NCBI GenBank assembly: GCA_030590185.1
Contig: JAUUZB010000329.1
Coordinates: 1 to 5,747, forward strand
Direction of reading: 5' to 3'
Origin: Deltaproteobacteria bacterium
Lineage (GTDB): Bacteria > Myxococcota > XYA12-FULL-58-9 > JAUUZB01
Length of the DNA: 5,747 nt
Shown: in pieces, positions 1 to 4,621 of the stretch
Numbering within the stretch: the first letter of the stretch is position 1
How the letters are laid out: every line of letters begins with the position of its first letter
The notes under the pieces: generated by a model
Seen by the model: only the letters and a program-made list of their open reading frames with translations
Told to the model about the DNA's origin: nothing
Database searches by the model: none
Made by a program: the position numbers and the translations under genes

Positions 1-244
1 TGCCGTACTTTTCCTCGTACTCCTGCTCGAGCCGCTCGCGGATCCGTTGGAGGTCGTCGCGAGTCAATTCCTTGAAATGCTGCTGTAGGAAAGCCTCGCG
101 CGCCGCTGGATCGCAGGAGGCGAGAAAACCGGTGGCGGCCGTGGCGACGGCGGCGCGCATGAAGTCCCGGCGCGAGCGATTCTTCTTTGGCGCTGGCTCT
201 CCTGACATCGGGTGCTTCGCCTTCTTCCCTTTGGGTAGCGTCAT
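1..244 (-). CDS. Tat-exported lipoprotein, N-terminus of probable 4Fe-4S electron-transfer subunit (partial)
   Basis: Only the first 81 codons are in the window; the gene runs off the left edge. With the ATG at 244, a Lys/Arg-rich n-region leads to a twin-arginine motif SRRDFM (about residues 24-29), an Ala-rich hydrophobic stretch, and a lipobox FLASC with the lipidated Cys at about residue 44. A charged helix ending in QEYEEKYG follows. Tat signal plus lipobox plus an 'E-x-KYG' helix is typical of periplasmic 4Fe-4S subunits (NrfC/PsrB-like) that partner an NrfD-type membrane protein. The Fe-S cysteines would lie beyond the edge, so the function is inferred from the N-terminus and from the preceding cytochrome gene. 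Asp follows the lipid Cys; in the E. coli Lol system this retains lipoproteins in the inner membrane, which would suit such a subunit. The start at 244 overlaps the cytochrome stop as ATGA, suggesting translational coupling. An in-frame ATG at 208 (MSGEPAPKK) has a GAAGG upstream and is an alternative start; both keep the Tat signal. Confidence 0.8.
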   Translation of the reverse strand, partial: MTLPKGKKAKHPMSGEPAPKKNRSRRDFMRAAVATAATGFLASCDPAAREAFLQQHFKELTRDDLQRIRERLEQEYEEKYG

Positions 245-840
245 CGGATTTGGCCCGGACGAGTCGGTGGGGGCATGGGCGCGATCGGTTTGAAGCGCGG
301 CGCATGCGGGTTGTGGCAGTGGGCGCAGAGCAAGTAGCTCTTCTTGCCGTCCCAATTCCCCTGGCGCTTGCCGTGCACCCCGACCCGCCAGTCACGCAAC
401 TTGGGGCCGTGGCATTGCCCGCACAGCCGGTAGGACTCGGAGAAGAGCACCGGCGCGCCGTTGGCGAGGCGCAGCTGGTCGCGGTTGTCGGGGCTGTGGC
501 AGTCGAAGCACCAGCGCTCGCGGGGACCGTGGTCGAGAAGGATGTCCTCGTGCATATCCTCGAGCTCGCGGCGTTCGAGGTTGGTTTCCTGATCGGCGTG
601 GCACTCCATGCACGGAAAGATGTCATCCGAGAACGGCGGCGGCGGCACGGCCAGCTCCTCGGCGGCGGCCGGTTCTGCCTTGGGTGGCGCAGGCGGCACC
701 GGCGCGTGGGCCTCCGACTCTGCGGCGGGTTGAGCCAGGGCGGTGGTGACGACAAACGAGAGAGCGAAGGCGAGCCACGCAGCGCTGCCCAGTTTCGCGA
801 GGAACGTCACCGTTCCCCACGACTCAGACGAATGCATCAC
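241..840 (-). CDS. Periplasmic tetraheme c-type cytochrome
   Basis: This 199-aa protein has a hydrophobic signal segment (about residues 13-36) ending ALA-QP, a probable signal peptidase I site. A Pro/Ala-rich linker (37-70) follows, then a compact heme domain with four CXXCH motifs: CMECH (77-81), CFDCH (111-115), CGQCH (140-144) and CAHCH (172-176). Outside these motifs the heme domain has four further histidines (97, 104, 156, 179), enough for bis-His ligation of all four hemes. The C-terminus is Pro-rich. It resembles small multiheme 'cytochrome c3 family' subunits encoded beside 4Fe-4S and NrfD-like proteins in quinone-linked respiratory complexes (Qrc, Act or Cbc type). It probably passes electrons between the membrane complex and periplasmic carriers; the direction cannot be told. 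The first codon at 840 is GTG, followed directly by ATG at 837. An AGGA upstream is nearer the GTG (11 nt), so either could be used. The gene starts 13 bp after the preceding gene and overlaps the next by 4 bp. Confidence 0.9.
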   Translation of the reverse strand: MMHSSESWGTVTFLAKLGSAAWLAFALSFVVTTALAQPAAESEAHAPVPPAPPKAEPAAAEELAVPPPPFSDDIFPCMECHADQETNLERRELEDMHEDILLDHGPRERWCFDCHSPDNRDQLRLANGAPVLFSESYRLCGQCHGPKLRDWRVGVHGKRQGNWDGKKSYLLCAHCHNPHAPRFKPIAPMPPPTRPGQIR

Positions 841-853
841 GGACTGCTCATTC

Positions 854-1345
854 CTATTGGTCCGCCGCCCAACGCTGTAGGTTGCGGGCCAACACCGCCT
901 CGAGCAGGGCGACGCGGCTAGCGATGACGCGGTTCAGGTTGGCGAGGATCTTGGTTTGGATCGCGGGGAAGCTCTGAAAGAGATCGGTCAGGTCCTTGCG
1001 GCCGAGGGCCACGAGCTGCACGTCGGCGGCCGCCTTGCCGCTGAGGGTGAACTTGTAGGGCGGCACCATGGCGGACCAACCGACCACGGCGCCTGCCTGT
1101 TTCTCATCCACCGTGATCTCCTGGGTGGTGCCGCGAATCGCCAGAGGCAACGTCAGGGCGACGGTGCCCGAGTCAACCAGGAGGATCCGTCGCGCCTCCT
1201 CCCCGAGGTTGAAGATCGGCTGGCCGGCCTTGAGTGCCAACGGCTGTGCGATCTTGCCCAGCTCGGTCAGCTCATCGGCGGAGAGGCCATCGAAGAGCTC
1301 TCCCCTCAGCTTCACGGCTTCCTTGCCCTTTGTCGATTCGGTCAT
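854..1345 (-). CDS. Stand-alone cyclic-nucleotide-binding-fold (Crp-like effector domain) protein
   Basis: This 163-aa protein begins LFDGLSADELTELGKIA (about 17-33), continues through a beta-roll core (LKAGQPIFNLGEE, then RRILLVDSGTVALTL at 52-66), and ends in a helical tail (about 117-160). This is the cNMP-binding/Crp effector-domain fold. It ends soon after the C-helix and has no helix-turn-helix, so it is not a complete Crp/Fnr transcription factor. The phosphate-binding cassette is atypical. Where a cAMP binder would have GE(L/I)A...R-(S/T)-A, this protein has GWSAMVPPYKFTLSG (about 89-103), with no clear Glu/Arg pair. It may therefore bind another ligand or act only as a structural or regulatory partner. 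No signal peptide is seen, so it is probably cytoplasmic. It sits in the operon 25 bp after the small membrane gene and 13 bp before the cytochrome gene. A GGAG lies about 10 nt before the ATG. The fold is confident; the role is unknown. Confidence 0.85.
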   Translation of the reverse strand: MTESTKGKEAVKLRGELFDGLSADELTELGKIAQPLALKAGQPIFNLGEEARRILLVDSGTVALTLPLAIRGTTQEITVDEKQAGAVVGWSAMVPPYKFTLSGKAAADVQLVALGRKDLTDLFQSFPAIQTKILANLNRVIASRVALLEAVLARNLQRWAADQ

Positions 1346-1351
1346 GGTCGG

Positions 1352-1364
1352 CGAGCTCCGCTCG
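1352..1364 (-). other. Small hairpin over the ribosome site of the cNMP-fold gene
   Basis: CGAGC-TCC-GCTCG is a perfect 5-bp stem with a 3-nt loop in the 25-bp gap between the first and second operon genes. On the mRNA the GGAG that would serve as Shine-Dalgarno lies in the loop and stem, so folding could lower translation of the second gene. The stem is short and GC-rich DNA gives such stems by chance. Confidence 0.3.
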
Positions 1365-1370
1365 GCGGGA

Positions 1371-1670
1371 TCAATTCATCCACAGGGTCTCAGTGGAGGG
1401 ATCCTGGGCAAATGCCCGCGCCGCCTCGCGCTCTCCGCGGAGCTGCGATTCGACCGCGGCGAGGAGCTCGCTGGTGGGCAGCGTGCCCATCTCCGCCGTG
1501 TGCCAGGGGATCTGGGTGAAGGCTTGCTGCATCTGAACCGCCGGGGCCTCGACCTCGACGCGCGCGGCGGTCTCGGGCTCTTCGATCGCCGGGGCGGAGA
1601 AGGCCAGGGCGGCGAGGGCACCGGCGAGGATGAAGAACATCGGGATGCAAATGATGAGCAGCGTGGCCAT
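1371..1670 (-). CDS. Small single-span membrane protein, first gene of the cytochrome operon
   Basis: I do not recognise this 99-aa protein. It opens with a strongly hydrophobic segment (about residues 3-24, LLIICIPMFFILAGALAALA) with no preceding positive charge. It therefore looks like an N-terminal membrane anchor, although cleavage after the Ala-rich end cannot be excluded. The rest is hydrophilic: an acidic, Val/Ala-rich stretch (about 29-47), then IPWHTAEMGTLPTSELLAA (54-72) and an amphipathic helix rich in Glu/Arg (72-90). It has no cysteines beyond Cys8 in the membrane segment and no heme motif. The start at 1670 is chosen because GGGAGG lies 7 nt upstream. An in-frame ATG six codons earlier sits over that ribosome site, and the longer in-frame extension shows no signal or domain. 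As first gene downstream of the sigma-54 promoter it may be an assembly factor or accessory subunit of the respiratory complex; this is inference from position only. Confidence 0.8.
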   Translation of the reverse strand: MATLLIICIPMFFILAGALAALAFSAPAIEEPETAARVEVEAPAVQMQQAFTQIPWHTAEMGTLPTSELLAAVESQLRGEREAARAFAQDPSTETLWMN

Positions 1671-1677
1671 GGTTTGT

Positions 1678-1683
1678 CCTCCC
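1678..1683 (-). promoter_or_regulatory. Shine-Dalgarno site of the first operon gene
   Basis: On the minus strand GGGAGG lies 7 nt before the ATG at 1670. It is the strongest ribosome site in the window and fixes the start of the 99-aa membrane protein, since the next in-frame ATG upstream would overlap it. Confidence 0.8.
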
Positions 1684-1721
1684 ATTCGGGTTTGTGCGGA
1701 GCGGTTACGGTTGAATGGTAA

Positions 1722-1738
1722 AGCCAGATTCGTGCCAA
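1722..1738 (-). promoter_or_regulatory. Sigma-54 (-24/-12) promoter of the cytochrome operon
   Basis: The minus strand reads TTGGCACG-AATC-TGGCT. Against the sigma-54 consensus YTGGCACG-N4-TTGCW, only one position differs (G for the second T of the -12 element). The essential GG and GC dinucleotides are exactly 10 nt apart. The predicted transcription start, about 12 nt past the -12 GC, is near 1711. This gives a leader of about 40 nt ahead of the ATG at 1670, with the Shine-Dalgarno in it. The match and placement make this a strong call. It implies control by an enhancer-binding protein, for which no gene is seen here. Confidence 0.8.
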
Positions 1739-1808
1739 GGTTGGGCGGATCTGCTTTGTGATGTAGGACGTGGAGTTGGCGACCGCCCGGCCTGCTGCGG
1801 AACCCCGC

Positions 1809-1887
1809 CGGCCTGACAGATTGGCAGGCGCGATCACCCGGGGGAGAGGGATCCCGTTTGTTTCTGCTTGAGTTGCGGCCTGACAGA
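1809..1887. repeat. Pair of 12-bp direct repeats, candidate enhancer (UAS) sites
   Basis: CGGCCTGACAGA occurs at 1809-1820 and identically at 1876-1887, 67 bp apart start to start. A 7-bp partial copy, CGGCCTG, lies at 1787-1793, 22 bp before the first. Relative to the predicted sigma-54 start near 1711 the full copies are centred at about -103 and -170, the usual range of enhancer-binding-protein sites. The first copy is part of a GCCTG-N9-CAGGC inverted repeat (1811-1829). The binding role is inferred; the identity of the copies is directly visible. Confidence 0.5.
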
Positions 1888-1946
1888 CCTGTTGTGCCCG
1901 CGTGACAAAGCTGGTGTCTGGCCCTCACGTTCCTCGCATTTGACGG

Positions 1947-1976
1947 TGCAGCTCGAAGATGTGATCCTCAGCTGCA
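1947..1976. repeat. 7-bp inverted repeat abutting the start of the six-span membrane protein gene
   Basis: TGCAGCT (1947-1953) and AGCTGCA (1970-1976) form a perfect inverted repeat with a 16-nt spacer, ending one base before the GTG at 1978. It could be an operator or an mRNA hairpin occluding the start. No clear Shine-Dalgarno lies between it and the start codon. Confidence 0.4.
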
Positions 1977-1977
1977 G

Positions 1978-2802
1978 GTGTGTGCCAAGGAACAGTCGCG
2001 GCCCGACCGCTACGAAATTGACCGCTTCCGGCTCATTTTCACGAATCCCGAGGTCGAGGCCTCCTACGTCAAGGAAACCACCGGGCGCACGCTCAACCTG
2101 AGCCGCCTGACCTGGGTCCTGCTCATCGTCATGGTCCCCATCTTCGCGCTATCCGATCACTACGTCTTTGGGGAGCAGGCCGGCACGGCGCTGCTGTATC
2201 GAATCATCGTGGTCGCCTTTGCCATCGTCATCCTCGGACTCACGTGGGTCCCAGCGCTCGCGCCCTTCCGCTACCTGAGCCCCGGTTTTTTCGCCGTGGG
2301 CGCTGGGGTCTTCTGCACCTCGTTGGTGAGCCTCGGCGATCCCGCCGTCTTCTCCCCGTATATCATCGGGCTATTCTTCGCCTTCGCTGGCATCTTCGTC
2401 ACCGCCGGGGTGGGCTATCGCTCGAGCGCCGTCGCCCTTCTGTTTAATCTGGTGATCTTCGAGGTGGTCACCGGCCTGGTGGATCCGGTCACGCCCGAGA
2501 TGTTCGTGACCTACAATTTTTTCGTACCCGGCATCATCATGGTCCACGGCTATATCGTTTATCTGGTGGGCCGTACTTCGCGCCAGAGTTGGGCTAGGGC
2601 AGCCCAGCTGGCCAGTTCCCTCGCCGAGGTCAAGACGCTCAGCGGCCTTCTGCCGATCTGCGCCTCCTGCAAGCGGGTCCGTGACGACGAAGGCTACTGG
2701 AAACAGATCGAGTTGTTCATCTCCGAGCGCTCGGAGGCCAAGTTCAGCCACGGCATCTGCGAAGAGTGCTCCGCGGAGCTGTATCCGGAGCTAGCGGACT
2801 AG
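1978..2802 (+). CDS. Six-span membrane protein with C-terminal CxxC...HxxCxxC signalling tail
   Basis: This 274-aa protein starts with a cytoplasmic FxNPEVEASYVKET-type stretch (about 21-35), similar to the segment before the membrane domain in some bacterial cyclases and sensor proteins. Six hydrophobic segments follow at roughly 45-59, 72-93, 102-120, 126-146, 149-166 and 179-197. A short helical linker (about 200-222) then leads to the tail: LSGLLPICASCKRVRDDEGYW at 221-241 and FSHGICEEC at 256-264. The tail is familiar from the ends of PAS, receiver and GGDEF-linked proteins. Its Cys228, Cys231, His258, Cys261 and Cys264 look able to hold a metal. No histidine kinase, GGDEF, cyclase or DNA-binding domain is present, so the output is unknown. 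The GTG at 1978 is the only conventional start in the open frame before the conserved N-terminal stretch, but it lacks a clear Shine-Dalgarno, so the start is uncertain. It is transcribed divergently from the cytochrome operon; a regulatory link is possible but unproven. Confidence 0.8.
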   Translation: MCAKEQSRPDRYEIDRFRLIFTNPEVEASYVKETTGRTLNLSRLTWVLLIVMVPIFALSDHYVFGEQAGTALLYRIIVVAFAIVILGLTWVPALAPFRYLSPGFFAVGAGVFCTSLVSLGDPAVFSPYIIGLFFAFAGIFVTAGVGYRSSAVALLFNLVIFEVVTGLVDPVTPEMFVTYNFFVPGIIMVHGYIVYLVGRTSRQSWARAAQLASSLAEVKTLSGLLPICASCKRVRDDEGYWKQIELFISERSEAKFSHGICEECSAELYPELAD

Positions 2803-2863
2803 CGTACGGACCAGGGCTCGACTACTGCGACAAGTTAGAGATGTGCGGGCATGACGTTGGCGA

Positions 2864-2880
2864 TGAGGGCGTTGCCCTCA
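2864..2880. terminator. Hairpin downstream of the six-span membrane protein gene
   Basis: TGAGGGC-GTT-GCCCTCA is a perfect 7-bp stem with a 3-nt loop, 61 bp past the stop at 2802 and upstream of the lipoprotein gene. The stem is strong but the following bases (ACCTGTTCC) are not a T run, so it is at best an imperfect intrinsic terminator. It may instead be an operator for the downstream gene. Confidence 0.4.
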
Positions 2881-2911
2881 ACCTGTTCCAAGGATGCACT
2901 GCGTTGGCCCT

Positions 2912-2921
2912 GGGGGGGGGG
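2912..2921 (+). repeat. Poly-G tract of 10 upstream of the lipoprotein gene
   Basis: Ten consecutive G residues lie 68 bp before the chosen GTG start of the lipoprotein. If translation instead began at the in-frame ATG at 2894, the tract would be coding (Gly-Gly-Gly plus the first base of Glu) and a one-base change would shift the frame. With the GTG start it lies in the leader or promoter region. Confidence 0.7.
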
Positions 2922-2989
2922 AGGCACGACGTTTACCACCCCCGGAACGAGTCCTCGACGTTCACTGCCCCACACCTTACTCTCCAGTC

Positions 2990-4534
2990 GTGATCTGCCC
3001 ACGCCACCTACTCCTGTCGCTCCTCGCCCTTGGCGTGACGGCGAGCTGCAACCACGGCCCTACGGGCCTGATGATCCTGTCCCTATCGCCGTCGACCGTA
3101 ACCGAAGGGGATGAGGTCGCTGTTGAAATCCGCGGTTCCTTCGAGGTCGGCGTGCACGTCAGTTATGCGAATAGCTCTCGTTCTTTCGTCGACGTCGAGT
3201 TCACCGCGCAACTCGGGACCCTGGGCCTGGTTGGCGTGCGGTGGGTCGATGCCCGAACACTGCGGGCCACCGTGCCCGATGGATTGCCGGTCGGTGCGTA
3301 CGATCTCGTCGTCATCGACCCGCGCGGGAATCGCGCCAGCCTCACGGCGGCCTTTGAGGTTGAGCCCCGGGTCTCCATGGGGGACGGCGGCGGCGGCGGC
3401 GATCCGTTGCCCGGCGGTGACACGCCCACGCCCGGTGATCCGATCCTCGCTGGCGACGAGCTCTGCACCGGCAACCGGTGCGACTGGTGGGATCCCGCCT
3501 GGCCGCGCCGCGTCCGGATCGACGTCGACAACAGCGCGGCGGCGGAGGACTTGGTGGAGTTCCCGGTGCGCGTCTGGCTCGACGGGACGCGCATCGAGTA
3601 CTCCCACACGGCGAGCGGCGGCGATGATCTGCGATTCGTCGATGGTGCCTCGGGCGCAATTCTGCCCCACGAAGTCGAGCTCTGGGACCCGGCCGGGACC
3701 TCCGAGCTGTGGGTCGGTGTGCCGTTGATCCCCGCCGGCTCGACGGACACTCAGTTCTGGCTCTACTACGACAACGACGGCGCCGCTGACGCCCAGGACC
3801 CAACGGCGGTGTGGAGCGCCGGCTTCGAAATGGTGCTCCATTTGGGAGAGGAGGTGACCGACGAAGCGACCGATGGCCAGCACCTCGACTCAACCGGTCA
3901 CGGCAACCACGGCAACCAGAGCGGCAACGAGGATCAGCCCGCCTTGATCGGCCGGGGTCAGAGCTTCGATGGCGTCGACGACCACGTGGTGCTGGCACCG
4001 GATCTCTCCACGGGGATGCTCGACTTCACCTTCTCGGCCTGGGTCCATTGGACGGGCGGTGGTGCCTATCAGCGGATCTTCGATTTCAACGATGGCCTGG
4101 CCACGTCGAGCGGCGGCGCCTACGTGTACGCCACCCCCCGCACCAACAACGGGAGTGGCAACGGCCGGCTGTTCTTCGCCATGACCCTGGCGGGCTACAA
4201 CAACGACATCCAGGCGTCGACGGGCCCCTTGTCCGTTGAGACGTGGCAGCAGGTGGTCATGATGCGGGACGGCGACACCCTCCGGCTCTTCGTTGACGGT
4301 CAGCTCGCCGCCTCGGACCCGGTGGACGACACGATCTCACTAACGACCATCGCTGCGGTCAACCATTGGCTGGGGCGCAGCGCCTTTGGCGACGCCGACC
4401 CCTACCTCTCCGCAACGCTGGACGAAGTACGCTTCGCGGGGGTCGCCCGCGGTGCTTCGTGGGTGGCGGCAGCTCACGCGAGCACCGCCGGGGGGTTCGT
4501 GACCCTGCTTCCCACGGAGATCATCGATCCGTGA
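2990..4534 (+). CDS. Secreted lipoprotein: IPT/TIG-like, DUF2341-like and LamG-like domains
   Basis: This is a 514-aa protein from the GTG at 2990. That start gives a compact lipoprotein signal, MICPRHLLLSLLALGVTASC, with the lipidated Cys at 20. An in-frame ATG at 2894 would add 32 residues before the signal and is less likely. No good Shine-Dalgarno is seen for either. Residues about 28-125 form an Ig-like IPT/TIG domain (ILSLSPSTVTEGDEV, then TLRATVPDGLPVGAYDLVV). A Gly/Pro-rich linker (126-165) contains a run of five GGC codons and the pair LCTGNRC. Residues about 168-262 match DUF2341 (WWDPAWPRRVRIDVDN, LPHEVELWD, FWLYYDN). Residues about 280-500 form a concanavalin-like LamG domain (SFDGVDDHVVL, FTFSAWVHW, LRLFVDGQLA, LDEVRFAGVAR). 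These domain combinations occur on surface proteins of Myxococcota and similar bacteria and usually bind glycans or protein partners. The ligand is unknown and no catalytic residues are evident. The gene converges on the FG-GAP gene. Confidence 0.85.
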   Translation: MICPRHLLLSLLALGVTASCNHGPTGLMILSLSPSTVTEGDEVAVEIRGSFEVGVHVSYANSSRSFVDVEFTAQLGTLGLVGVRWVDARTLRATVPDGLPVGAYDLVVIDPRGNRASLTAAFEVEPRVSMGDGGGGGDPLPGGDTPTPGDPILAGDELCTGNRCDWWDPAWPRRVRIDVDNSAAAEDLVEFPVRVWLDGTRIEYSHTASGGDDLRFVDGASGAILPHEVELWDPAGTSELWVGVPLIPAGSTDTQFWLYYDNDGAADAQDPTAVWSAGFEMVLHLGEEVTDEATDGQHLDSTGHGNHGNQSGNEDQPALIGRGQSFDGVDDHVVLAPDLSTGMLDFTFSAWVHWTGGGAYQRIFDFNDGLATSSGGAYVYATPRTNNGSGNGRLFFAMTLAGYNNDIQASTGPLSVETWQQVVMMRDGDTLRLFVDGQLAASDPVDDTISLTTIAAVNHWLGRSAFGDADPYLSATLDEVRFAGVARGASWVAAAHASTAGGFVTLLPTEIIDP

Positions 4535-4547
4535 GCCTCGCGGCTCA
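4532..4547. terminator. Hairpin overlapping the lipoprotein stop codon
   Basis: TGAGCC-TCGC-GGCTCA is a perfect 6-bp stem with a 4-nt loop that begins at the TGA stop of the lipoprotein gene. The bases after it (TCCTCTCG) are pyrimidine-rich but not a T run. It may act as a weak terminator or a 3'-end stabiliser. Confidence 0.4.
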
Positions 4548-4560
4548 TCCTCTCGATTGA

Positions 4561-4602
4561 GGCCAGGTCACCCGCAGGTAACGACACGATTTCGACCTGG
4601 TC
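4561..4602. repeat. Inverted repeat between convergent genes
   Basis: CCAGGTC (4563-4569) pairs with GACCTGG (4594-4600). One G-T and one G-C pair extend the stem to 9 bp, with a 24-nt spacer. It lies between the lipoprotein stop and the FG-GAP stop, where a bidirectional terminator would be expected. The long loop and the absence of T runs make that uncertain. Confidence 0.35.
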
Positions 4603-4621
4603 AACGACCGATTCTCAACGT

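Larger units (their letters stand above)
1671..1977. other. Divergent intergenic control region
   Basis: These 307 bp separate the leftward cytochrome operon from the rightward membrane-protein gene. They hold the sigma-54 promoter, the Shine-Dalgarno and the direct repeats on the operon side, and an inverted repeat beside the start of the rightward gene. I see no convincing sigma-70 promoter for the rightward gene, no tRNA or other RNA gene, and no supported coding sequence. Open frames across it are extensions or shadows of the flanking genes. Confidence 0.75.

Noticed and set aside
187..921. Long plus-strand open frame opposite the cytochrome gene
   Set aside because: It is a GC-rich antisense shadow of the cytochrome, whose four CXXCH motifs and signal peptide are clear. 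The shadow protein has no recognisable domain.
956..1721. Plus-strand open frames opposite the cNMP-fold and small membrane genes
   Set aside because: They are shadows in other frames with Arg/Pro/Gly-rich composition typical of antisense GC-rich DNA.
1371..1928. Longer form of the small membrane protein beginning about 86 codons upstream
   Set aside because: The extension crosses the sigma-54 promoter and the Shine-Dalgarno, lacks domain features, and would bury the membrane segment. The start at 1670 has GGGAGG at ideal spacing.
1916..1932. Possible second sigma-54 promoter (TGGCCCTCACGTTCC) for the rightward gene
   Set aside because: The -12 element would have CC where the essential GC is needed, so it fails the key positions.
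2766..2993. 75-aa plus-strand open frame spanning the gap before the lipoprotein
   Set aside because: It overlaps the end of the six-span protein in another frame, crosses the hairpin and the poly-G tract, and shows no domain or ribosome site.
3083..3998. Minus-strand open frames opposite the lipoprotein gene
   Set aside because: The plus-strand reading gives a lipobox and three recognisable domains; the minus-strand products are low-complexity shadows.
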